From the NCBI GenBank assembly GCA_039654915.1, contig CM077600.1, positions 76,889,992 to 76,953,991 on the forward strand: a DNA stretch of 64,000 nt, read 5' to 3'. Below the pieces are notes generated by a model that did not search any database, had not been told where the DNA came from, and was given only the letters and a program-made list of their open reading frames with translations. How positions within the stretch are numbered: position 1 is the stretch's first letter; the number at the start of each line of letters is the position of its first letter. The position numbers and the translations under genes were made by a program. This stretch comes from Aquilaria yunnanensis. Lineage: Eukaryota > Streptophyta > Magnoliopsida > Malvales > Thymelaeaceae. Below, in pieces: positions 34,708 to 44,775 of this stretch.

Positions 34708-37700
34708 CTAAATTCTAAAGTCCTTACCTCCCTCTAGAAGGGCCGTAACATTCTCCCCTCCTTCTGGAATTTGGTCCCCCAAATTCCGTTGCAACTCTGG
34801 AAAAACACCAGGATATCTTTTCAGCATATCCTGCTCTGTCTCCCAGGTAGCTTCCTCCTCACTATGGTTAGACCAAAGGATCTTAACCATCGGAATCCAC
34901 TTAGTCCGCAGTTTCTTGACTTGCCTATCCAAAATCTGAACTGGTTTCTCTTCATAAGTCAAGTCCTCCTGAATGGGTATCACTGAAGGATTTACTACCT
35001 GTCCGGGCTCAACTGTGCACTTCCTGAGTAAACTAACGTGAAACACATTATGCACTTGAGAAAGGTTAGGCGGTAAAGCCAACCGATAAGCAACTTTCCC
35101 AACTTTCTCTAACACTTCATACGGTCCAATGAACCTTGGAGCTAACTTGCCCCTCTGTCCAAAACGACTAACTCCTCTCATGGGCGACACTTTCAGAAGT
35201 ACTTTGTCACCAACCTCAAAACTCAATTCTCTTCTTCTTCTGTTTGCATACTTAGTCTGTCTGTCATTAGCTGTTTTGATTCTCTGTTGAATCAACTTAA
35301 TCTTAGCTGTAGTGTCAGCTATGATCTCAGGTCCAATAACCACTCTGTCCGTCGGATCTGCCCAACAATGAGGTGTCATACATCGTCTTCCATATAAAGC
35401 TTCATAGGGCGCCATTTTAATAACAGATTGATGACTGTTATTATAGGCAAACTCGATCAGTAGTAAGTGCTGATCCCAATCACCTCTGAAATCAATGACA
35501 CACATGCGTAGCATGTCCTCCAAAGTCTGAATCACCCTCTCTGACTGTCCGTCAGTCTGTGGATGAAAAGCAGTACTGAGGCTAACTTTACTGCCCAATG
35601 CTTCCTGAAAAGCATTCCAGAACCGTGATGTAAATCGTGGATCTCTGTCTGATGTGATCTGATCCGGTATCCCATGGAGTCTCACAATCTCCCTGAGATA
35701 TAACTGAGCCAACCTCTCCAATGTATAGGTGACTCTGATCGGTATAAAGTGTGCCGACTTCGTCAATTTGTCAACCACTACCCAAATAGCATCATGCTGA
35801 CTCCGGGTGGTCGGTAACCCCACTAGGAAATCCATAGTAACGGATCCCCACTTCCTCACTGGTAGAGATAAACTCTGAAGTGTGCCTGCTGGTTTCTGGT
35901 GTTCAGCTTTCACCACCTGACATGTCAAACACTTTGCCACATGTCCTCGTACATCTCTCTTCAGTCCTGGCCACCAAAAATGTGTTTTCAGATCTTGATA
36001 CATCTTACTAACACCAGGGTGAATACTCAATGTGCTGCTATGTGCCTCCTGTAGGACTTGCTGCCTAAGTCCCTCAACATTCGATACATAGAGTCGATCA
36101 CCATAATGCAGTATTCCATCTTTGTACTTGAACTCTTTCTTCAAAGCACCAGTCTTAGCTTCACCTGAAATCTTCTTCAACAATGGATCTTTTAACTGAG
36201 CTTCTCTGACTCTGGCTAACCAAGCCGTCTGAATCTCCAAAACGTAGACTAAGGATTTTTCTCGACTTTGCCATAATTCATGCAAAGCTAAGAAACAATC
36301 CTTCAATGCTCCTTCTGAAGAATCTGTAGTATGATCCTTGGACAAGATCACTCCTGTGTACTTCCGGCTCAAAGCATCTGCTACCACGTTCCCTTTACCA
36401 GCACAATACTCGATCGAACAATCATAGTCTTTAATGTACTCAATCCATCGCCGCTGTCTCATGTTCAGATCCTTCTGAGTAAACAAATACTTCAAACTCT
36501 TGTGATCAGTGAAGATTCTGAACGATCTTCCCATCAAATAATGTCTCCATAGTTTCAGTGCAAAGATCACTGCTGCAAGCTCAAGATCATGAACAGGGTA
36601 GTTCAACTCATTAGGCCTCAGCTGTCTCGAACCATAAGCAATCACCTGACTGTCCTGATGTAGAACACAACCTAAACCTGAACCTGACGCATCAGTATAA
36701 ACTGTAAAGGCTCTGTCCGGGTCTGGTAACACAAGTATGGGTGCACTGGTCAACTTTTCCTTCAGCTTCATGTAGGCTTCTTCACACTTCGGTGTCCACT
36801 CAAATTTCTGAGCTTTCCTGGTCAATGCTGTCAACGGCGTAGCTATCACAGAGAATTTCTCTATGAAGCGTCTGTAGTAACCTGCTAGACCCAAGAAACT
36901 CCTGACCTCTGTAACTGTAGTCGGTCTCTTCCAATCAACCACTGCTTGAACCTTTTCAGGATCAACTGACAAACCTTGAGCACTGATAATATGCCCCAAA
37001 AATTGAATCCTCTCGGACCAAAACTCACACTTAGAAAATTTTGCATAGTACTGATTATCCTTCAGCACTTGCAAAACCATTCTAAGGTGCTCCTCATGCT
37101 TTGCTGTAGACTGTGAATAGATCAGAATATCATCGATGAAGACCTCAACAAACTGATCCAGAAATGGCTTAAAGATCCGATTCATAGCTTCCATAAACAC
37201 TGCTGGAGCATTAGTCACACCAAAAGGCATAACCGTATACTCATAATGCCCGTACCTTGTCCTAAAGGTAGTCTTCGGAATGTCTTCCTCCTTAACTCTG
37301 ATCTGAAAATACCCAGACCGAAGATCAATCCTGGAAAACACTCTCGCTCCTCTGAGTCTGTCAAACAAATCATCAATTCTAGGAAGTGGATACTTATTCT
37401 TAACTGTCACTGCATTCAACTTCCTGTAATCGATGCACAACCTGAAAGTCCCATCCTTCTTCTTCACAAATAATACTGGAGCTCCCCACGGTGATACACT
37501 CGGTCTTATGAAACCTTTCCCTAGCAGTTCCTCCAACTGCTTCTTCAACTCATCCATCTCAGGAGCCGACATCCTATAAGGTGGTACTGAAATAGGCTCA
37601 ACCCCTGGTTGCAGATGGATAGCAAACTCAGTATCCCTCCTAGGTGGTAACCCAGGTAACTCCACTGGAAACACCTCAGGAAACTGATTAGCTACAGGAA

Positions 37701-39432
37701 TGCTCCCCAATTCCTCCTCTATAGCTACTCCATTCAACGAGTAATACTCCTCTTCACCAACTACAGGGATGGTATCCACAAGTCTAAGGTGTAAACTCTT
37801 AGCACTAGATGCCAACCCTCCTGTGCAAGTCACTCTAGCTCCCTGAGCATCAATGATGTCAACTGAGTGATTCGCACAGTTAATTTGTGCCTTGTGCTTA
37901 CTCAACCAATCCATTCCCAGCACCAGGTCATATGATTTCAACTCAATCACCCACAACTCACAACAAAAGTCATGATCACCTAACTGCAAAGGATACCTAG
38001 TAACCACTTCATTGGTCACAATAAAACCTCTCCCTGCAGTCCTGATGAGTCTCAACTCACCCGCAATTTCACGCTGTAAACTATGCTTATCTACCAAGGC
38101 AGAAGATATCACTGAAAGAGTAGCTCCCGTATCGAAAAGCACTCTAACACTACTGCTCAGAAAAGTAAAATTACCTCGTACAGCTGGCGGTTCTCTAGCC
38201 GCCTGGTTCGTCAAAGCGAAGACTCTCGGGTTCACTGCTGCAGCAACTACTCCAGGCCGGTTCCCAATGGCAAGCGGTACTGGAGGTAAAGCCCGAGGCG
38301 GACCTGTAACTGAATGAACTCTTGGGCAGTCCCTGGCCTAATGCCCTCTCTGACCATAGACATTACAAATATCTGTGCCCAGTGTACATGGTCTTCCACC
38401 ATGGAACCGTCTGCACCTAGGACACACACCTGTCCTCCTCTTCTTAGATGGATCCTGGTTCCCTACCATTGGTCGCTTTCCAGCACTTTTCCCCAAGTTA
38501 GATGGCCCAGCTTCCACCTTTTTCACAGGTGCTCTGGAATCCTCAAATTCCCTTTCCAATGCCAATGCCTTCTGAACCATCTGGTGATAACTCCTGATGT
38601 CAACTGTCGCCATATACCTCCTGAAAATAGGCTTCAGGCCCTGGGAAAACTTCTTGGCTTTCAGCTCCTCATTACCCAACATATATGGAGCATACCGGAT
38701 AAGTGAATTGTATCGCTACTCATACTCTCGTACTGACATCTCTCCTTGTGTCAGATTCTCAAACTGGATCCTCCTCTGATCCTGTGCAGCTTCACTAATA
38801 TACTCCTATCTAAACTTATTCTCGAAGTCTGACCACTTGAGCACCTTTTTCTTGTGCTCTGGATGAGTGCCATTACTCTCCCTCAATAACTCCATCACGT
38901 CGTCCCACCAAAGACTGGCTCTCCCTCTCAGAAAGAAAGGTACTAGAACCATCCTCTGCTCTGTCTCATAGCCACCATAAGTGAAGAGTCTGTTCATAAC
39001 AGACAACCAATCCTCTGCTCTATCAGGATCTCCTGTCCCGTCAAAGCTAGGTGGATCAACTGTCTTGAATTTCTCTAACAGTCTCATCTGATGTGGAGTG
39101 TCTCCCCTCCTTGGAGCCTCCATCATCTCTGGTTCCTCAACCTCCTCAAGAACTTGATTTCTGGGTTCCTGAGCTCTAGGCACTTGCTGTTGCTCAGCAT
39201 GCCTTTCCTGTTCCTGTTGTGGCTCAACTTCCTCCTGGACAACACCTCTGTCCCCATAATCTCTGAACATCTCTGTTACAAGAGTGTTCATACCCTGTGC
39301 CACCTGAGCCATAGTCTCAGTCAAACTCTGTAGCACTCTGGATATCTCATCCAACCTCGCCACAACTGGGTCACTAGAACCTTCACCAGGTTCCCTAGTC
39401 CCCCTCGAAGTTACAGACCTCGTATCAACCAT
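34708..39432 (-). pseudogene. Gag-pol of element D (pol open, three stops in gag)
   Basis: ATG at 39432 starts MVDTRSVTS. The whole polyprotein stays in one frame down to 34708, inside the LTR. Stops occur only in gag: TAG after FENKFR (38806), TAG in EYE*RYNS (near 38715) and TAG in the knuckle (GQRGH*ARDC, near 38339); the second Cys of that knuckle is Tyr. From 38235 a 1175-residue frame is open. It holds protease (LFDTGA, Asp35), reverse transcriptase (FIDD, 366-369), RNase H (Asp515, Asp577), an integrase zinc finger (Cys769, Cys772), the triad Asp802, Asp863, Glu899, and a chromodomain (about 1094-1142). The chromodomain is known to direct such elements to marked chromatin. It is non-functional as a single polyprotein. 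Confidence 0.95.
34751..34765 (-). other. Polypurine tract of D
   Basis: Minus-strand AGAAGGAGGGGAGAA sits directly before the 3' LTR. Confidence 0.88.
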
Positions 39433-39555
39433 AATAACCTGCAACCACAGCCAGACAACATTTCCCCAGATGTTGGTCAGTACTAACTTCCTAGCACTTG
39501 GACTTTACTACCAGATCTCAGTCTAAGCCTCCAATGTCTATGAAATAAACCCTTA

Positions 39556-39567
39556 GCTCTGATACCA
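39556..39567 (-). other. Primer-binding site of D
   Basis: Minus-strand TGGTATCAGAGC, the exact initiator tRNA-Met complement, begins 8 bases past the LTR end at 39575. Confidence 0.93.
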
Positions 39568-39574
39568 AAAACAC

Positions 39575-42083
39575 TGACACGATCCCCGTGCCCCTGCCCG
39601 GGATACCCTGTGAGCGTTTGTCTCACGGTGGATTGTAATTGGCTAGCTGGTTATGTGTGTGGATTAAATCCAATGCTACTAGTTGATTAACCTAGAAATG
39701 CAATATGTATGCACTTATGCTTTGACTTGGTTTATTAAAACCATAAAACATTTAATCATTTAGACATTTAGCCGGCTAAGTAAAATTCTATATAAATAAA
39801 TACAAAATGCCAAAGCATATCAAAATCAACCTTTGAGTGATTAACTACACATACACCGCTCGTGAAAGCGTTTATACATAAGTAACTAATGCTCTCACCC
39901 AGAGAACAATCCCCTAAGTCAAGGACTCTTTATAACATAAATACTGGAGGCAAAATAAAGTACTGTATCAAAATACAAGACTTTGCTGACATCTTTTACC
40001 CTAGCTCCCACTTTGGACTCCTGTCCCAGTGGCGAGTCTCACAAGTCCTTTGCCAAGTGCTACTAGGCTCTGCAGCCAAAGGAAGAAGCAAGTTAGTACC
40101 ACAGCCTGACCAACAGACCAACTAAACACTTAAGCAAACTAGAAACTTAAAGTTTCTCAACTACCGTACCTTTACAGACAAAAAGGTACTACCGTGATAA
40201 TCCTCAGCGATTATCCGGTCCTGCTACTCCAGACTCTACATAACAAACAGGGAGTGAGAATTCAACATTCTCAGTAAGGGTCTTCGATGTACCTGCAAGA
40301 AAAAGCTAGGACTCTGGCTGCGAGCTCACACAGCATGAGGGTACTAGTCATATATATATATACTAGGCCGGTAGACCTCTCCTCAAGTAGTCCTCTGTAT
40401 CAGGCCAAGTGCAATCACTTAGCAACCTGACACATTTACAGGCCAAGCGCAATCACTTAGCAACCTGACATATAGGCCAAGCGCTATCACTTAGCAACCT
40501 ATCATATGGCTCAAGGGCGAACCTTAGCAAGCCTCATTCAAACATAGAACCTCTCACCTAGTTGTTATGCAGGGGAATTTATGATGGGACTTGTAGACTA
40601 GGCCGCAGGGCCTCTTTGATGTAAACTAGATGAACAAGGTTTCACCTCGTGGCCTCGTGGCTCCGGCATGGCTAGGCCGATGAGGGTTCTAAACCTCTCA
40701 CCTGAGCTATTGATAGCTAATTAAGTTCAATTGCAACATTTGTTTCCTTACTTGTTGCCTAAGCAACTTACTTACCTCAAACAGTTCAAGAAAACTCATA
40801 CTTCCAGTGGGACTTTCGGAAGTCTCGGAGTACCATCGGGATCCTTGGACCCTTAGGCACGTTCCGAACCTTCCGTAGTCTCGGTCGGGTCAACGCAGCA
40901 AAAAGTCAAACCCCCCATTTTTAGGTGTTGGCGCCGCGTCGCCAAAGGCAAAAAGAATTGGCGACGCGTCGCCGACGAACAAACATTCTGTGGCTGAAAA
41001 ATGAATTGGCGACGCGTCGCCAATCGTCGGGCGAATTGGCGCGGCGTCGCCAATTCTGCAAAAATGCAGAATTTAGCTGAATGCTGCTACGAACTTTGGC
41101 AAGCAAATACATATAGCAAACATGCATCAAAAGTTACCAAATTTCATACACATGAAGTACGTGTTGCAAGGAACAAAACCAACTATCAAAGCCAAACTAT
41201 GATGCATTAGAAACATCAAACCAATCCTTCGAACATAGCTAGTCCATCATAATTCCCAAAATGTTTCTTCACACCATAACCAAAAATTACTCAACTTTCT
41301 CAATCCATTTCAATCCAAAAGCAATCCAACAACTTAAAAACACTTTCTCCCTTACCTTAACAACAAGAACAAGCAAGAATTCGAACCCTTCCTCTTTCAA
41401 ACAAGCTTCCAAAGTTCTACACAAAACCATACCAAAACAAAGCTCTAAAACATCAAAAACACATCTTTCAACCAAAACCCAAGCTTCCAATCAACCAAAT
41501 AACACGAATTCAATCAAGAACATAAATCATACCTCGTTCAAAAACAGGGGATGGAGAAAAACGCCTCTCCAAGCTTCAAAAACATGGATTCAAGCTTGAA
41601 AATCACTTCTCCAAGCTTGAACATCCTTAATTGCGCCTCTTGACACCAAGATCACTTGATTCCAAGTTCAATTTGAGAGAGAAATGAGTGAGGGAAGCTT
41701 AAGAACGTGTTAATGGCAGCTTCTCCCCCTCTTTCCCTTCTTAAACCCTCACTTAGCAACCAAGATCACCAAGGTTTCAAGTTAAGTGCAATTAGGTCCC
41801 CCATCTTTGTAACTTAACAGTTCTTGATTAAATCCTTGTCTATTTGTTGAGTTTGAGTTAAGGTTAAAAGTTAAGTTCTAAAAATTCATTTTAAAACACT
41901 CGGGACTCTTCCCGGCCACTCAGGGTGCAAAATTACCATTTTGCCCCTGAACTTAGTTCAGAGCTTTATTCTTGTCGGAACTTAGTGAACTTTGGCAAAC
42001 TTCTTAATTCTTGCTAGGCAACTTAAATTAAACTTCTAAACTAAATTCTAAAGTCCTTACCTCCCTCTAGAAGGGCCGTAACA
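39575..42083 (-). repeat. 5' LTR of D
   Basis: Partner of 32242-34750 at a constant offset of 7333. The minisatellite lies at 40402-40538 and the palindrome cluster at 40928-41054; in the latter the second unit is a better palindrome than in the 3' LTR (GCGTCGCCGACG against GCGTCACCGACG). Confidence 0.96.
40928..41054. promoter_or_regulatory. Palindrome cluster in the 5' LTR of D
   Basis: Units lie at 40928, 40958, 41005 and 41035. The third is again the perfect 20-mer; the fourth carries GCGGCG where the other LTR has GCCGCG. Confidence 0.62.
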
Positions 42084-42589
42084 ATCGGTCGGTGCGAACA
42101 GGAGTTTGGTTCTGCAAACCCACAACATCTTCAGATGAAGGTAGAAGGGTGTCCTCCTTGACCTTCTTCGACTTTGACGCCGCAGAGGGTCCCCCCAGCG
42201 CCTTCTTCCTCTTCGACGCTGCCTTCTTTCTTTGCTGCTCCCTCTTCTCGGCCTGGCCGAGGAAGAGACTCTTGTAGAAAGTAGAGGACTTGTCACCCAT
42301 CTCTGCAAAAAGAAGAACATTAGTGTAAGTACAGAGGGGTATATCTGAAAAAATCTGGGAAGGGACTTACTCTCTTCAAGAGCCGGATATGTGAGTTCCC
42401 CTGAAGGAGCTTTACCAACCATGCCTTCTTGCCATCAAAAAGGGGCTTCGACATATCCTTGTCGGTAATGTGTTCCTTGACTACCCCCAGCTCCCGAAGG
42501 ACCTTCTCCAAAGTGGCACAACTCGAATGAGAGTTAAGGGGAAGCCAACTGTCAGGAATGGGATAGGCCTTAGCTTCTGGAGAAGACAT

Positions 42590-43061
42590 GTTCGAGAGGA
42601 AAAACTTACCTCGGGCAAATGAAGGAGAAAATTTTGAGAAAAAATGGAACCCTCGAAAGTAAACTCACCTAGTTTAGACCGATGTAGGAACTTTGAAAGA
42701 CCGTCACAAGTGTTGCCGAAAATCGGTCCACCACTAGCACCATCACCAAAGAGAAGGTGAAAAGGGAGAAAAAAATTAGAGAGCAAAGAAGATGAAAAAT
42801 GAGAAGTGTGGAGGACTTTGGAGTATGAAGGGTTTATATAGACCGAAGGAGGCAAGTGAAGCATCACCATAATGACCCTTAGTAGGTGAAGGGACGTAAC
42901 CAACGTAACGGACGTGACCATTCGCCAGTCACCTGGTAACACATGTCACCTGAAGTGAGAAATAAGGGCACGCCTTTTGACAGCTGACGAACCTATGCAA
43001 GTCTAGTCTGAAGTGATGCATCTACCTGGCTAAAGGATGTGACGATTCACTGGCAGGCATG
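42590..43061 (-). promoter_or_regulatory. Promoter and 5' leader of the antisense gene in C
   Basis: On the minus strand, TATATAAA lies at 42833-42840, about 245 bases before the ATG at 42589. Upstream (42890-42930) are ACGT-core boxes (GGGACGTAACC, AACGTAAC, GGACGTGACC). The layout matches that of the intact gene in B. Promoter function is inferred. Confidence 0.55.
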
Positions 43062-43066
43062 AGTCT

Positions 43067-43934
43067 TGATGGCCCAGGGCCTCATCGTTGTGAGTCATGA
43101 TGACTGTTGAGGAGACTTCTAGGAGGAAGAACGCCTGGAAGGTGGATCGCCTCTAGGAGAGTACCTGGAAAACTGGGAAATAGGGTTAGGAGGCCCCCGG
43201 AGTGTTTTTCCGGGGGGGGAGCCTCCGACGCCCAAGTCAGTGGTGGCCGGAAGAAGGAGAAAGTCACTAGCTCAAAGAGAAAGGCAGAAAAGTCTCGCCT
43301 GGTCTTTTCTCAGAGTATGGGAGCTGTATCTCCGGCCTGCCAACCTCCTGTCAAGTATTTATTTCCTGTATATATAGGAATACCTAGCCCGTTCAGATCA
43401 TGACACGTGTGCGGTCGGATGCTCCTGAACGTCTGGGCGTAGGGGACAGATAGTTGGTAACTAGATGGCCTCGAGCCTTGTGCTGAGACGGGCCATGATA
43501 TGATTCTGATGGCGTCTGCGCGTCAGGGCGACTTTTTACGTCTGTGGTGGGACGTGTCAGAGGCTTCCTTAAATGCTTCCTTAAATGCGCCTGCCGTACT
43601 TCCGAGGTCCCTGGGGGAGGTCGTCCTCTAGTTCGGACAGAGCCTCTTCGGGAAGCCTACCCTCAGTTCGGGGGTTCCCAGTTCCAGGGGGTTCCGCCTT
43701 CGGGGATATCATATTTGGGCAGCAATGTTCTGGTGCCACTTTTCCGAAGGCGCGTTGTTCACAACCTTGGGGGGCGAATGGAGTCCTCAAGTTTTACTGG
43801 CGTGCCGAGGCTCGGAGCTCTCAGGCTATCTCCCGAGGTGCATGATTCCACCTATTCCCGGGAAGCGCCAGTTCTTCCGGCCGTTGTTGTGGCAGGGTAT
43901 TCGGCCAGATTGAGGCGACAGCCTTTGGCTATCA
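43067..43934 (-). repeat. 3' LTR of B
   Basis: 868 bp. On the minus strand it starts TGATAGCCAAAGGC and ends GGGCCATCA. TATATATA at 43369-43376 is the likely TATA box. The LTR also contains the gag start codon (copy at 43098), which here has no coding sequence behind it. Confidence 0.97.
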
Positions 43935-43949
43935 CATGCCCCCCTCTGG
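43935..43949 (-). other. Polypurine tract of B
   Basis: Minus-strand CCAGAGGGGGGCATG sits directly before the 3' LTR. Element C has the near-identical TCTGAGGGGGGCATG. Confidence 0.88.
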
Positions 43950-44212
43950 AAAGCCGAAGTGAAGACTTCGGTTTGCATCTCTTTCCGAGGTTGCCGTTGG
44001 GAGTCTCGTTGGGAAGCATAACCTGTTCCAAGGTCGCACCTTTTGCCCGAGGGTCTGGGCTGTTCGGCCTTGGCCTTTTCTTTGGTGTCTCCGAGGCAAA
44101 GCCTGTACCGAAGATACACCTCTTGCCCAAAAGTCATGGGCTGTTCAGCCATAGCCTGTCTCTTGGTGTCCTCGAGGTGGCCTGCTTTTTTTATTTCTGC
44201 AGGTCTGATGGC

Positions 44213-44488
44213 CAAGCGTGTCAGACTGAGCGGCGCGTCTCCATTTCTCAGGGATGTCAAACGACGTGTCCCAATCAGGAGGCGTGTCCCGGTTTTCCAG
44301 GCACGTTTGGGGAGGCACGTCCCCCATTTCTGCGCAGCGGTTGACACGTGGCTTCTTGCCACTGGAGGAGAGGCGCGTCATTTACAGAGGGCGCGCCTTT
44401 TCGGGTGCAGCGGGCAGTTACGGCGACGGTTCGCCTCCAATGGGTACTTATGATGTTTTTTCGGTTACCCACCTTTGGCCTATAAATA
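44213..44488 (+). promoter_or_regulatory. Promoter of the antisense gene in B
   Basis: TATAAATA at 44481-44488 lies about 290 bases before the ATG at 44776. Upstream, within 44213-44380, is a run of about eight GC-rich boxes of the form GGCGCGTC/GACGTGTCCC/GGCACGTCCC. It includes a perfect G-box CACGTG at 44345-44350 and ACGT cores at 44264, 44303 and 44317. ACGT and G-box elements are bound by plant bZIP and bHLH factors. The run lies outside the LTR, so the gene appears to have its own promoter. Expression is not shown by sequence alone. Confidence 0.6.
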
Positions 44489-44775
44489 GCCCATTCTATC
44501 ATAAGTCCCACTTACTGCTTTTCTGCTCTTTTTCTGCTCTGCCCTCTGTTCTTGCGTTTTATCTTGCTTTCTGTGGTGGAGCTTCTTTAATCAGAGCTTT
44601 TTCCAACCAACATTCACGACGGCGTCCTCCGGCAAATCTTTTGGTGGGTTTTGATTTCCAGAGTACTTGATTCCTCTGTTTTTCTGAGTTTTTCTGGAAA
44701 ACTGCTGTTTTTTCCAAACTCGTCTTCTGAGTTTTTTCTGGAAACTATTTTCTTTTCCATCTCAAACTCTTTTTC

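Larger units (their letters stand above)
32242..34750 (-). repeat. 3' LTR of D
   Basis: 2509 bp. On the minus strand it starts TGTTACGGCCC and ends ATCGTGTCA. It carries a short tandem repeat (33069-33205), the palindrome cluster (33595-33721) and an AT-only TATA candidate (33018-33029). Confidence 0.96.
32242..42083 (-). mobile_element. Complete Tekay/Del-type chromovirus D, Ty3/gypsy
   Basis: Two LTRs of 2509 bp with about two dozen differences by eye (about 1 %) and a perfect duplication ATCGG (32237-32241 and 42084-42088). It has a Met-type primer site, a purine tract and one gag-pol frame broken only by three stops in gag. It inserted into exon 2 of the antisense gene of element C. Its LTRs and pol are related to those of element A but clearly diverged. 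Confidence 0.97.
30905..42589 (-). pseudogene. Antisense gene of C (decayed, split by element D)
   Basis: Minus-strand exons correspond to those of the intact gene in B. Exon 1 is 42371-42589 and has lost its middle part. Exon 2 is 42084-42302 plus about 32061-32241, interrupted by D. Exon 3 runs from about 32000 to 31680 and exon 4 from 31594 to 30905. Introns keep GT...AG ends at the same points: intron 1 42303-42370 (GTAAGT ... TTTTTGCAG), intron 2 with donor GTTTGT after ELPPG (near 32060), intron 3 31595-31679 (GTAAGC ... TTTGCAG). Exon 4 keeps YQDGFCLACHQVL, close to FQDGFCLARHQVL in B. In-frame stops near 31580 show it is dead. Function of the family is unknown. Confidence 0.75.

Noticed and set aside
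43107..44453. Several open frames of 60-266 codons in and beside the LTRs of B
   Set aside because: GC-rich LTR sequence opens frames by chance; the same frames recur in both LTR copies and show no domain or codon signal.
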